Shown: positions 46,932 to 55,523 of the stretch, piece by piece | Layout: every line of letters begins with the position of its first letter | How positions within the stretch are numbered: position 1 is the first letter of the stretch | Origin: Palsa-504 sp963819785 | GTDB taxonomy: Bacteria; Actinomycetota; Actinomycetes; Streptosporangiales; Streptosporangiaceae | Assembly: GCA_963819785.1 (NCBI GenBank) | Contig: CAWFXW010000037.1 | Location: forward strand, 744,001-808,000 | Length of the DNA: 64,000 bases | Reading direction: 5' to 3' | The notes under the pieces: model-generated | What the model was told of the DNA's origin: nothing | Databases searched by the model: none | The model's input: the letters and a program-made list of their open reading frames with translations, nothing else | Program-made: the position numbers and the translations under genes

Positions 46932-47788
46932 TGCAGCTCCGTCCTCACGTGCCAGGCGAGCCCTTTCTGGCCACCTCTCCCTTTGCCAAGGTACACCCGT
47001 AATCGTCCGGAAGCCGACCTCAGGCCCCCTGCCGACGGCCCGGAGGAATCAGCAACCTGGTCCGTTATGCCGGGCTCTGGCTCGTATCGGCCCGTGCGAC
47101 CGGGCGCGGCCGCCAACCCGGCCTCACCCAGCGCGGATTCGACCAGAGTCGCGTGCAGCCGCAGGGTAAGGTCCGCGATCTGCCAGGCGGTCCGGATGGC
47201 CGCATCCCGGGCGCCGGGGTCACGCTGGCGCAGCTGCGGCGCTACGACCTGCTCGATCAGGTTGGCGTCGCGGTCGGCCGCGGCCTTGACTGCCCGCAGG
47301 TGCCGGGCCTGCACTCCGTACTGGCGGAGCGCGGATACCGCCCGGACGACCGCGAGGGCCTCCGGTCCGTACTGTCGGCCGACGCGGCGGATCAGGCCGT
47401 AGTCCTCCAGGTCGGTCAGCTCCGCGTCATCGATGCCCGCCGCCTCGAGCAGCTGGCGCCGGGACATGTCGGCCGACGTGCGCCTGGAGCCGCCATCAGC
47501 ATCCGGGGCCCCCCGGGCTCCGCTGTCGTGGTCGGTATCGCCGGCGAGCCGCTCCCTGATCACCTGCAGCGGCAGGTAGGAGTCGCGCTGCACAGTGAGG
47601 ATGTAACGCAGCCGCTCGATGTCCTCCGCCGAGAACCGGCGATAGCCCGATCGCGACCTCGCCGGCTCGATGAGCCCCTTGGCCTCCAGGAACCGTATCT
47701 TGGACGTGCTGATATCGGGAAATTCCGGGCGCAGTTGAACCAGGACTTCGCCGATCCCGAACTGGCCGCGCCCCTCCGGCTCGCTCAT
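46763..47788 (-). CDS. ftsR: FtsR-like MerR-family regulator, apparent 3' overrun
   Basis: 341 codons; recognisable protein ~240. SEPEGRGQFGIGEVLVQLRPEFPDISTSKIRFLEAKGLIEPARSRS plus GYRRFSAEDIERLRYILTVQRDSYLPLQVIRERL is the FtsR-type MerR DNA-binding region (Rv1828; it activates ftsZ transcription in Corynebacterium). C-terminal half: MSRRQLLEAAGIDDAELTDLEDYGLI through AVKAAADRDANLIEQVVAPQLRQR, ending ADLTLRLHATLVESALGE. After about residue 225 the translation becomes low complexity and runs 169 bp into the BFN gene in another frame, so the normal stop seems lost or shifted. ATG start 5 bp after garA. Regulatory function is by homology. Confidence 0.85.
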   Translation of the reverse strand: MSEPEGRGQFGIGEVLVQLRPEFPDISTSKIRFLEAKGLIEPARSRSGYRRFSAEDIERLRYILTVQRDSYLPLQVIRERLAGDTDHDSGARGAPDADGGSRRTSADMSRRQLLEAAGIDDAELTDLEDYGLIRRVGRQYGPEALAVVRAVSALRQYGVQARHLRAVKAAADRDANLIEQVVAPQLRQRDPGARDAAIRTAWQIADLTLRLHATLVESALGEAGLAAAPGRTGRYEPEPGITDQVADSSGPSAGGLRSASGRLRVYLGKGRGGQKGLAWHVRTELQCGRWRSSASGSRCRRTAPSSCSRRRRGIGTCPSGSGRSRQRQSHSPSKAWCPSGR

Positions 47789-47795
47789 CCCCGGT

Positions 47796-48360
47796 CTATC
47801 CCGCGTAGTCCTGTGCGCCCCTGCCACGAGGGTCGGCCGAGGACGTTCTCGGGTCAAGGTTCTGGCTGGTCAGGAACAGCAGCCGGAACTTCCCGATCTG
47901 GACCTCGTCTCCCCCGGTCAGCTGCGCCTCCTCGATGCGCTCCCGGTTCACGTAGGTGCCGTTGAGGCTGCCCACGTCACGGACGGTGAAGAAGGCACCC
48001 TGACGGTAGAACTCCGCGTGCCGCCGCGAGACGGTCACGTCGTCGAGGAAGATGTCGCTGTCCGGATGCCTGCCCGCCGTGGTCAGCGCGCCGTCCAGCC
48101 GGAACCTGCTGCCCGCGTTCGGGCCGCGCATGACCAGGAGCAGCGCGCTCCCCTCGGGCAGGGCGCCAAGCGAGGCGGAGTCAGGGAACAGGTCGTCGCC
48201 GAAATCGGCGTCGTCGGAACGGTTCAGCGACAGCGTGGACGTCGTCTCGCCCGGGCGGGCGCCCAAGGCCGGGTACGGCCAGCTGAGTGCCGCAGTTCGA
48301 GCAGAACCGGGCGCCGTCGGAATTAGGCCGACCGCATCGGGTGCAGTAAATGGGTGGCAT
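47796..48360 (-). CDS. garA: GarA-like zinc-ribbon/FHA signalling protein with frame break
   Basis: 565 bp, one base too many for a single frame. MPPIYCTRCGRPNSDGARFCSNCGTQLA (zinc ribbon) is in one frame; GETTSTLSLNRSDD, then LLVMRGPNAGSRFRLDGAL, TAGRHPDSDIFLDDVTVSRR, HAEFYRQGAFFTVRDVGSLN and GTYVNRERIEEAQL (FHA) are in the next. In mycobacteria the ETTS motif is phosphorylated by PknB/PknG and GarA then self-binds, releasing control of 2-oxoglutarate metabolism. The change lies between ~48270 and ~48235. The ATG has GGGGAGG eight bases upstream. If the break is a sequencing error the protein is full length and a probable substrate of the kinases in the nearby island. Confidence 0.88.
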
Positions 48361-48708
48361 GCCTCCGGTCGGCCTCCCCTCGGTGAGCTCATCGAGTGAT
48401 CCAGCCCAAGGTACCTGGGCGGGACCTCGGCGGTCCATGCGCCACGCGAACAGACCCTGCCCGCCACGCTTGATCTTGTCTGCGCGACTCTTGTCTGGGC
48501 GACGCTTCCACCACACCGCCGTCTCACCTCCGCCCTGCACTAGCCACGCATCCGCCGCTCACGGCGGGCGATGTCCGCCGGGCGAAATCTTTTCACACCG
48601 CGGTGGGCGCGATTCTCTCATATTTGCGAATTTCGCGTGGTTCGAGCGTTTCGCATCATCGCGTAAGAGACACAGCCTACCCGGACGCAGCAGCTGGATC
48701 CGGCCCGG
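48361..48708. other. Leader region between manC/pmm-like gene and garA
   Basis: A 348-bp gap. The garA frame is open upstream for ~60 codons (WWKRRPDKSRADKIKRGGQG and GLFAWRMDRR), so a longer N-terminus is possible, but the strong ribosome site at 48360 argues against it. I see no other supported gene. AT-richer sequence at ~48580-48670 probably holds the promoter of the garA-ftsR-BFN-merR block. Confidence 0.5.
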
Positions 48709-51207
48709 CTAGCGGCCCGCCTGCTCCACGACCTCGGCCCATTCGTCCATCAGGACCTGAGCGTTATCGGCGTCGCTCCCCTCGGCCCACAGGTGGGTAA
48801 CCGCGTCGGCCGGGTCCGGCAACGCCAGGATCCAGCCCCGGTCGGGCATGACGACCCGCACGCCGTCCGTGGTGTCGATCTCGTTGTTGCCCGCCGCCTC
48901 GACGACGGTACGCATCACGCTGCCCTTGGCCGCCCACGGCGTCGGGATGGATCGCTTGAGCATGTGCGCCACCGGGATCCTGGCGTCGATCTGACTGAGC
49001 GTCAGCCTGGTCCGCGCGACCAGGCCGAGCAGCCGGACGAAGGCCGCGATGCCGTCCACGGTCCGGGCGCACTCGGGCACCACGAAGCCGCCGCGCCCGT
49101 CAGCCGCGAAGATCACGTCCTCGTCGCCCGCCGCGACGGTCAGCGCGTGCATCGACGTCGGCGTCCAGGTCACCTGAACCCCGTGGAACCGGCAGACCTG
49201 CTCGGCCACCCGGGTGGTGGTCACCGGCAGGGCCACCCGGCCGGACTTGCGCTCGGCCGCCACCAGATCCAGCACGGCCAGCAGCGCCCGGTCTTCGCTG
49301 ACCAGCTCGCCCTTCTCGTCCACCAGCTGGATCCGCTCCCCGACCGGGTCGAACCTGACGCCGAACGCGGCCCGCGATGACGACACCATCTCGGCCAGGC
49401 GCTGCATGCCTGCCCGCTGCTGCGCCACGGTCTCGGTCGGCGATGTCTCGTCAAGCCGGTTGTTGAGCGTGAGCACGCCCACTCCGATCGTGCCGAGCAG
49501 GACGGGCAGCACCAGGGACGTCGTGCCGCCCGCGCAGTCCGCGACCACCTTCAGGTCGGCCTCGCGCACGCCGCTCATATCCACGCACCGGAGCAGTTCG
49601 TGGGTGTAGGACTCGAGCACGCGGGGTGAGTAGCTGAGCTCCGCGATCTCACCCGGGAACGCCCGCCGGAACTCCTGCCGGGAGAAGACGCGCTCCAGCT
49701 TGCGCTGGTCGGCTTGAGACAGCTCGGCACCGTGCTCGTCGAGGAAGATGATGTCGACGGACTGCGGGTCGCCGGGGGTGGTCCGGATGGCCACGCCGCC
49801 GCTGAAATGGTCCCGGGCCGTCTCGAACCGGACCACGGGGAGCGGCTGGGCCTCCAGGTCCACCACGTTGATCGCGCTGGCGTTGAGCGCGGCCTGCACC
49901 GCGCGCTTGAGCGTCCGCGCCGCGCGGGACGCGTCGCGGGAGGTGGTGACCGTGGCGCCCTTGCGCAGCGTGGTGGCGTAGGCGCTGGCCAGCCGCACCG
50001 CCAGCTCGGGCGTGACCTCCACGTTGATCAGCCCGGACACCCCCCGCGGGCCGAACAGGGTGCGCTGCCCCCGTGACTCCCAGATCACGCTGTTGTTCAC
50101 CACCGCGCCGGCCTCGATGGTCTTGAACGGGTAGACCTTCACCTTGGCGGACAGGTAGGCCTCGGGCTCGATGACGCACTCATCCCCGACGATCGCGCCC
50201 TCCTCGATCCTGGCCAGCCGCATGACGTCGGTGTTCTTCCCGATAACGCAGCCGCGCAGGTTGACGCCCTGGCCGATGTAGACGTTGTTGTGCACCACCG
50301 CGCGGTGCACGAAGGCCCCCTCCTTGACCACCACGTTGCTGCCGATCACCGTGTACTCGCGCAGCTCGGCGCCGGCTTCGATCTTGGCGTAGTCCCCGAT
50401 GCACAGCGGCCCGGTCAGCACGGCGTCGGTGTCCACCTCGGCGCCCTCGGCCACCCAGACGCCCGGTGAGACCTCGAACCCGGCGATGTCGGTCTGCACC
50501 CGGCGGGCCAGCACGTCCGCCTGGGCCTTCATGTAGCTCTCGAGCGTCCCCACGTCCTCCCAGTAGCCGTCCGAGATGTAGCCGAACAACGGAGCGCCGC
50601 GCTTGAGCAACTTGGGGAAGACGTCGCCGGACCAGTCGACCATCTCACCGGGCGGGACCTCGGCCAGGACTTCCGGCTCCATCACGTACAGCCCCGTGTT
50701 GACGGTGTCCGAGAACACCTGGCCCCAGGTCGGCTTCTCCAGGAAACGCTGGATCCGGCCGTCCTCCTGGGTGATCACGATGCCGAACTCCAGCGGGTTG
50801 GGCATACGAGCCAGGCCTACGGTGACCAGCGCGCCCTTCTCCTTGTGGAAGTTGACCATCGCGGTCAGGTCCATGTCGGTCAGCGCATCGCCCGAGATGA
50901 CCAGGAACGGTTCGTCGTGCAGCGCGTCCTCGGCGTTCCTGACACTGCCCGCGGTGCCTAGCGGCATCTCCTCCGTGGCGTACTGCAGGCTCATCCCGAA
51001 CTCCTCGCCGTCCCCGAAATAGTTCCGGACTAGCGCGGCGAGAAACTGGACGGTTACGATAGTTTCGTCGAATCCGTGCCGCTTGAGCAGCCGCAGCACA
51101 TGCTCCATGATCGGCCGGTTAGCCACCGGAAGCATGGGCTTGGGCTGGTTAGCGGTCATCGGCCGTAGCCGCGTCCCTTCGCCACCTGCCATGACGACGG
51201 CCTTCAA
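48709..51207 (-). CDS. Mannose-1-phosphate guanylyltransferase/phosphomannomutase-like fusion
   Basis: 832 residues. N-terminal nucleotidyltransferase (VVMAGGEGTRLRPMTANQPKPMLPVANRP) and left-handed beta-helix repeats with paired I/V (~250-370, AKIEAGAELREYTVIGSNVV, IGQGVNLRGCVIGKNTDVM). The C-terminal ~450 residues have a phosphohexomutase fold: VSGLINVEVTPELAVRLASAY, TTSRDASRAARTLKRAVQAAL, ADCAGGTTSLVLPVLLG. The usual phosphoserine loop (TASHNP-type) is replaced by TSRDAS, and the sugar-binding GEXS-type loop is not obvious, so mutase activity may be altered or absent. It could make GDP-mannose for glycans or only regulate. Streptomycetes have a comparable fusion next to a phosphatidyltransferase, as here. 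Confidence 0.85.
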   Translation of the reverse strand: MKAVVMAGGEGTRLRPMTANQPKPMLPVANRPIMEHVLRLLKRHGFDETIVTVQFLAALVRNYFGDGEEFGMSLQYATEEMPLGTAGSVRNAEDALHDEPFLVISGDALTDMDLTAMVNFHKEKGALVTVGLARMPNPLEFGIVITQEDGRIQRFLEKPTWGQVFSDTVNTGLYVMEPEVLAEVPPGEMVDWSGDVFPKLLKRGAPLFGYISDGYWEDVGTLESYMKAQADVLARRVQTDIAGFEVSPGVWVAEGAEVDTDAVLTGPLCIGDYAKIEAGAELREYTVIGSNVVVKEGAFVHRAVVHNNVYIGQGVNLRGCVIGKNTDVMRLARIEEGAIVGDECVIEPEAYLSAKVKVYPFKTIEAGAVVNNSVIWESRGQRTLFGPRGVSGLINVEVTPELAVRLASAYATTLRKGATVTTSRDASRAARTLKRAVQAALNASAINVVDLEAQPLPVVRFETARDHFSGGVAIRTTPGDPQSVDIIFLDEHGAELSQADQRKLERVFSRQEFRRAFPGEIAELSYSPRVLESYTHELLRCVDMSGVREADLKVVADCAGGTTSLVLPVLLGTIGVGVLTLNNRLDETSPTETVAQQRAGMQRLAEMVSSSRAAFGVRFDPVGERIQLVDEKGELVSEDRALLAVLDLVAAERKSGRVALPVTTTRVAEQVCRFHGVQVTWTPTSMHALTVAAGDEDVIFAADGRGGFVVPECARTVDGIAAFVRLLGLVARTRLTLSQIDARIPVAHMLKRSIPTPWAAKGSVMRTVVEAAGNNEIDTTDGVRVVMPDRGWILALPDPADAVTHLWAEGSDADNAQVLMDEWAEVVEQAGR

Positions 51208-51242
51208 TGGTTTCGCAGCTCCTTTCGCGGGGTCCCCGCCCC

Positions 51243-51821
51243 TTACTTATGTACCCCGCTGCTGCTGGCCAAGCTTCGCACCTGGGCCAGGTACAGCATC
51301 GCGGCCCACCAGTACAAGACCGTGCCCCAGATCGCGAAGGCCCAGCCGATGACCCGGGCCAGCGTCCCGCCCCAGCCTGGGTGATCGCCGAGGAACAGCA
51401 GCGGGAAGGCGTAGAGCAGGCACAAGGTAGCGGCCTTCCCGACGAGGCTGACCTGCAAGGTGCCGAAGCCTGCGCGGCGCTTCAGCACGGCCAGCGCCCC
51501 GCCCACGACCAGTTCGCGGAGCGCCAGGACGGCCAGCAGCCACCACGGGATGATGGCCCGCACCGCGAGCGCGACGAGGGTCGCCGCGATGTACAGCCGG
51601 TCCGCGGCCGGGTCGAGTACCTGGCCGAGCCGGCTGCCCTGGTTCAGCGCCCGGGCGATCTTGCCGTCCAGCCAGTCGGTGGCGCCCGCCACGATCAGCA
51701 GCCCGACCGCCCAGTAGTCGCCGGTGGCGGTCCGGAGGCCGAGTACCAGCCAAAGGAACACCGGCACTCCGGCCAGCCGGGCAGCACTCAGCCCGTTCGG
51801 GATCGTCAGGACACGGTCCAC
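51243..51821 (-). CDS. CDP-alcohol phosphatidyltransferase (PgsA/Cls-like)
   Basis: 192 residues from GTG. The CAPT motif DG(x2)AR(x8)G(x3)D(x3)D is intact in DWLDGKIARALNQGSRLGQVLDPAADR (~residues 65-91). Four to five membrane helices (LSAARLAGVPVFLWLVLGL, AVGLLIVAGAT, LYIAATLVALAVRAIIPWWLLAVLAL, LCLLYAFPLLFLG, IGWAFAIWGTVLYWWAAMLYLA). It transfers a phosphatidyl group from CDP-diacylglycerol to an alcohol (glycerol phosphate, inositol phosphate or phosphatidylglycerol); the acceptor is not certain. pgsA2 occupies the same neighbourhood in M. tuberculosis (Rv1822). Divergent from prfC across ~20 bp. Confidence 0.9.
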   Translation of the reverse strand: MDRVLTIPNGLSAARLAGVPVFLWLVLGLRTATGDYWAVGLLIVAGATDWLDGKIARALNQGSRLGQVLDPAADRLYIAATLVALAVRAIIPWWLLAVLALRELVVGGALAVLKRRAGFGTLQVSLVGKAATLCLLYAFPLLFLGDHPGWGGTLARVIGWAFAIWGTVLYWWAAMLYLAQVRSLASSSGVHK

Positions 51822-51842
51822 GGACCCAGTATCCTCAGAGAA

Positions 51843-53516
51843 ATGACTATGGCGGAAACGGGGGCACCTCCGTCGGCCCCCGCACGTAGCCCTGCGCACC
51901 TCCCCCAAGCCTCTTCACTGAGAGTTCTGGCTGAGGCGCGCAAGCGGCGGGCGTTCGCGGTCATCAGCCACCCGGACGCGGGCAAGTCCACGTTGACCGA
52001 GGCCCTGGCGTTGCACGCGTCGGCGATCACCCAGGCGGGCGCGGTGCACGGCAAGGCCGGCCGGCGGGGCGTGACATCGGACTGGATGGCGATGGAACGC
52101 GCCCGCGGGATCTCCATCACCTCCGCGGCGCTGCGTTTCGACTACCGGGACATGGTGCTGAACCTGCTGGATACCCCGGGTCACGCGGACTTCTCCGAGG
52201 ACACCTACCGGGTGCTGTCGGCGGTGGACGGAGCGGTCATGCTGCTCGACTCGGCCAAGGGGCTCGAGCCGCAGACGCTGAAGCTGTTCGACGTCTGCCG
52301 CAGCCGCGGCGTCCCGGTGATCACGTTCGTGAACAAGTGGGACCGTCCCGGTCGGGAGCCGCTGGAGCTGCTGGACGAGATCGAGCAGCGGATCGGGCTC
52401 CGCCCGGCCCCGGTGAACTGGCCCGTCGGGGTGGCCGGCGACTTCCGCGGGCTGATCGAGCGGTCCAGCGGCGAGTACACCACCTTTACCAGGACCCCGG
52501 GCGGTGCCGGGCGCGCCCTGGAGACGCGGCTCGACGCCGCGGCTGCCGCCGAGAAGTGGGGGGCAGGGGAGGTGGGCGGAGAGGCCTACGAGGCGGCGCG
52601 GGAGGAACTGGCGCTGCTCGACGAGATTTACGGGCCCGGTGTCGACATGGAGTCATTCCTGGCCGGGGTGTCGAGCCCGGTGCTGTTCGGCGCCGCGCTG
52701 CCGAACTTCGGGGTCCGCCGGCTGCTCGACGTGGTGACCGAGCTCGCCCCGCGGCCGGACCCGCGGGCCGACGTCAAGGGCGAGCCCCGCCCGGTCGACG
52801 CGCCGTTCTCCGGCCTGGTGTTCAAGGTGCAGGCCAACATGGACCCGGCGCACCGGGACCGGATGGCGTTCGTCCGGGTATGCTCGGGCCGGTTCGAACG
52901 CGGTATGGTGCTCACCCACGCCGCCACCGGGCGGCCGTTCGCGACCAAGTACGCCCAGTCGATGTTCGGCCAGGACCGCGAGACCGTCGAGGAGGCCTTC
53001 CCCGGTGACGTGATCGGCCTGGTCAACGCGACCGCGCTGCGTCCCGGCGACACGCTGTACGACGAGGTCCCGGTGGTGTTCCCGCCCATCCCGAGCTTCG
53101 CGCCCGAGCACTTCGCGGTGGTGCGCGGCAAGGAAGCGGGCAAGGCCAAGCAGTTCCGCCGCGGGATCGAGCAGCTCGACACCGAGGGCGTGGTCCAGGT
53201 GCTGTCCTCCGACCGGCGCGGCGACCAGGCCCCCGTGCTGGCCGCGGTCGGCCCGCTGCAGTACGACGTCGTGCTGCACCGGCTCGAGCACGAGTTCGGC
53301 GCCCGCGCGGAGCTTGACCACCTGGACTACACGCTGGCCCGGCGGACCGACGCCGAGGGTGCCCGGATCCTGGCCGGACAGCGCGCCACCGAGGTGCTGA
53401 CCCGTCGTCACGATGGCGCGCTGCTCGCGTTGTTCAGCGACAAGTGGCGGCTCGGTCAGGTCCAGCGGGAGTACCCGGATCTCCTGCTCGAGCCCCTGAT
53501 CGCCGGCGAAGGCTAG
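51843..53516 (+). CDS. prfC: Peptide chain release factor 3
   Basis: 557 residues. A translational GTPase that recycles RF1/RF2 from the ribosome. G1 FAVISHPDAGKSTLTEALAL, G2 region GKAGRRGVTSDWMAMERARGISITSA, G3 NLLDTPGHADFSEDTYRVLS, G4 ITFVNKWDRPGREP. Domain II FVRVCSGRFERGMVLTHAAT and domain III KAKQFRRGIEQLDTEGVVQVL, DQAPVLAAVGPLQYDVVLHRLEHEFG are typical of RF3. The first ~30 residues (to QASSLRVLAEARKRR) are longer and more Ala/Pro-rich than usual. Start at either of two ATGs two codons apart. Its last four bases overlap the stop of the convergent glycosidase-like gene. Confidence 0.95.
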   Translation: MTMAETGAPPSAPARSPAHLPQASSLRVLAEARKRRAFAVISHPDAGKSTLTEALALHASAITQAGAVHGKAGRRGVTSDWMAMERARGISITSAALRFDYRDMVLNLLDTPGHADFSEDTYRVLSAVDGAVMLLDSAKGLEPQTLKLFDVCRSRGVPVITFVNKWDRPGREPLELLDEIEQRIGLRPAPVNWPVGVAGDFRGLIERSSGEYTTFTRTPGGAGRALETRLDAAAAAEKWGAGEVGGEAYEAAREELALLDEIYGPGVDMESFLAGVSSPVLFGAALPNFGVRRLLDVVTELAPRPDPRADVKGEPRPVDAPFSGLVFKVQANMDPAHRDRMAFVRVCSGRFERGMVLTHAATGRPFATKYAQSMFGQDRETVEEAFPGDVIGLVNATALRPGDTLYDEVPVVFPPIPSFAPEHFAVVRGKEAGKAKQFRRGIEQLDTEGVVQVLSSDRRGDQAPVLAAVGPLQYDVVLHRLEHEFGARAELDHLDYTLARRTDAEGARILAGQRATEVLTRRHDGALLALFSDKWRLGQVQREYPDLLLEPLIAGEG

Positions 53517-54454
53517 CCCAGCCGGGCGGAGTCGATCTGGTCGAGGTCGCCGTTGAAGCCGCCGATGCCATTGAGCTGACCACCGCCGCCGGACCACTGC
53601 CACATCAGCGCGTGGCTGCTGGAGCTGGTCTGGCCGCCGAAGAACTGCGCGCACGGGCCGGACCCGTGGCTCAGGCACCAGCCGGACGGGAAAGCGCCCT
53701 GGTAGTTCGTGGTCTCCGGCTCGTAGGTCCACTCATAGGTGTTCGGGATTAGCGAGGCGCTCCCGGTGCCGAAGATCCTGGTCCAGACGCTCGCGGTGGA
53801 GTAGACGCCCACCTTGTACGACGAATGTGCGGTGACGTAGTTGAAGAACCCGTTGAAGTCGGCCCGGTCCACGGCCGCCGGGATGCCGTTGATCCTGACC
53901 TTTCCGCTGCAGGTCGCGGTGTAGACGCTGTCCCAGCCGTTGTCCGGGGCGGGCGTATCCCCCGGCAGCTCGATGTCCATCCAGACGACCTTGAAGTCGA
54001 AGGCGCCGTTCGCGAGGTCGGACAGCGTCCGGGCCGCCTGTGCCGCGCCCCACGCGTAGGCCTCCCCGGTGGTCCCGTTGTAGTGCGGGTCCACGCCAGG
54101 TCCGCCCATGAACCAGTACGCGCCGTAGCCGACACCTTCGTGGTACGTGGCGAAGTTGGTATGCGCCTGCGCGGCGTTGGTCGCCGAGTAGGCGATGAAG
54201 TGTTCCTGGCCGCCGCAGCCCTGCCAGTACGCCCAGTTCCCGGCCATGCCTATGTACCCGCCGTAGGCGCCGCCCAGGAACGGCATGCTGTAGGGCGCGC
54301 CGCCGGGCACCGAGACCGCGAAGCTGTCCGTCCCCCACCAGAATCCCGGCGGCCCGTCGCCGGCCGGGGCCGCCACGGCTGCCGTCGCCGGAATGAGCAG
54401 GATCAGGGCCGTGCCCGCCGCTAGTGCCACACGGGTCAGCCAGGTCCGCTTCAT
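53513..54454 (-). CDS. Secreted glycoside-hydrolase-like protein (GH25/DUF1906-type)
   Basis: 313 residues with a Sec signal peptide (KRTWLTRVALAAGTALILLIPATAAVAAPA, cleavage after AVA). The barrel shows WWGTDSFAVSV, FIAYSATNAAQAHTNFATYH, FDFKVVWMDIELPGD (acidic pair at the expected strand end), FFNYVTAHSSYKVGVYSTASVW and MWQWSGGGGQLNGIGGFNGDLDQID. That layout is typical of lysozyme-like GH25 or glycoside-hydrolase-like DUF1906 proteins, where D and E near strand 3-4 act as catalytic residues. Substrate could be peptidoglycan or another glycan; no cell-wall binding domain is attached. Not part of an obvious operon. Confidence 0.75.
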   Translation of the reverse strand: MKRTWLTRVALAAGTALILLIPATAAVAAPAGDGPPGFWWGTDSFAVSVPGGAPYSMPFLGGAYGGYIGMAGNWAYWQGCGGQEHFIAYSATNAAQAHTNFATYHEGVGYGAYWFMGGPGVDPHYNGTTGEAYAWGAAQAARTLSDLANGAFDFKVVWMDIELPGDTPAPDNGWDSVYTATCSGKVRINGIPAAVDRADFNGFFNYVTAHSSYKVGVYSTASVWTRIFGTGSASLIPNTYEWTYEPETTNYQGAFPSGWCLSHGSGPCAQFFGGQTSSSSHALMWQWSGGGGQLNGIGGFNGDLDQIDSARLG

Positions 54455-54532
54455 GTCACCTCCACGTGATCACCGCGTCGTCGGTCCGTCCCACTTTATG
54501 ACGGTTCCGCCCGGTTCCCGGTTGGCACCAGG

Positions 54533-55441
54533 TCACGCCCGGGGCACGGGCAGGCCGAGGCCGGGCAGGGCGTCGGGGTCGTGCAGGACGGCGGCGCCTA
54601 GGTCGTTGACCCTGACCGCGCACAGGCCGTCGTAGCGGGATAGGCAGCTGAGCTGGTCGGCGCCCCACAGGGCGCGGTAGTCGCCGCGGGCACCGCGCGG
54701 GTCGGCGTAGGCCACGTCGATGAGGCCGAGCGTGGCGGCGTACTCGAACAGGACGCACAGCGCGTACCTGCCCTCCACCAGGTCCCAGGTCCGCGAGCCG
54801 GCGTGGCCGAGCGATCCGAAGTAGGAGTCGGCCACGTACAGCCGCCATAGCGCCCGCAGGCTCCGCGTGGCGACCAGCGGCGGCTGCTGGGCCCGCAGGC
54901 TCGCGAGCATCTTGCCCACTCCGGTCCACGCGCCGGGCGGCAGGGCGGCCAGGGCCGCTGCCACCGCGGCCCGCCGGGTGACCACCGAGGTCAGCGTGCC
55001 CGGCTTACGCTGTCCCTTGATCGCCTCGATCCGGGCCAGCTCGTCGGTGGAGACGCTGGCCAGCCACCTGGCCCACAACGCGCCGAGCGTCTCGTAGGAC
55101 GGCCGGGCCAGCGCCGCGCGGCCGCGCGGGGTGAGCTCGAGCCGGGTGCCGGTCAGCCGGGCGAGGCCGCCGACCTGGATCAGCAGCGGCCAGGCGAACG
55201 CGGCGATGGGCTCGGCGGAGTCGTAGAAGTCCCCCGCCACCAGGACATCCTCGACCAGCTTGACCGTGGCGGCGGCCGGGCGCCTGGTGCTGGCGGCGTA
55301 GCGTACCTGGCTGTCGGCGACCAGTTCTAGGACGCAGACGAGGTTGGACAACGCGTCCGGGGCGGTCCAGCGGACGAGGACCGGTCTGGCGTCGACGGCG
55401 ACCGGCCGGTCCGCAATGACGCTGGCGGTCCCCTCGGCCAT
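54533..55441 (-). CDS. Hypothetical protein, winged-helix-like middle
   Basis: 302 residues. No motif I can name. There is a possible winged-helix around LLIQVGGLARLTGTRLELTPRGRAALARPSYETLGALWARWL, an Ala/Arg-rich helical stretch (RRAAVAAALAALPPGAWTGVGKML), and a conserved-looking LWRLYVADSYFGSLGHAGSRTWDLVEGRYALCVLFEYAATLGLIDVAY, which suggests a DNA-binding or antitoxin-like fold. The C-terminal half includes ALWGADQLSCLSRYDGLCAVRVNDLGAAVL. The gene is alone between the glycosidase-like gene and the DUF429 gene. Coding by codon bias and length; function unknown. Confidence 0.65.
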   Translation of the reverse strand: MAEGTASVIADRPVAVDARPVLVRWTAPDALSNLVCVLELVADSQVRYAASTRRPAAATVKLVEDVLVAGDFYDSAEPIAAFAWPLLIQVGGLARLTGTRLELTPRGRAALARPSYETLGALWARWLASVSTDELARIEAIKGQRKPGTLTSVVTRRAAVAAALAALPPGAWTGVGKMLASLRAQQPPLVATRSLRALWRLYVADSYFGSLGHAGSRTWDLVEGRYALCVLFEYAATLGLIDVAYADPRGARGDYRALWGADQLSCLSRYDGLCAVRVNDLGAAVLHDPDALPGLGLPVPRA

Positions 55442-55523
55442 CAGGAAACCCTAGCGGCTCGGTGGCCATCGAGGTGGTAGCCTCGCCGGACATTGCCGGA
55501 GAAAAGCGAGCCGGAGAGCACGG

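Noticed and set aside
51207..51842. Upstream extension of prfC through the phosphatidyltransferase gene
   Set aside because: The open frame before 51843 lies antisense to a gene with an intact CAPT motif and has no RF3 similarity.
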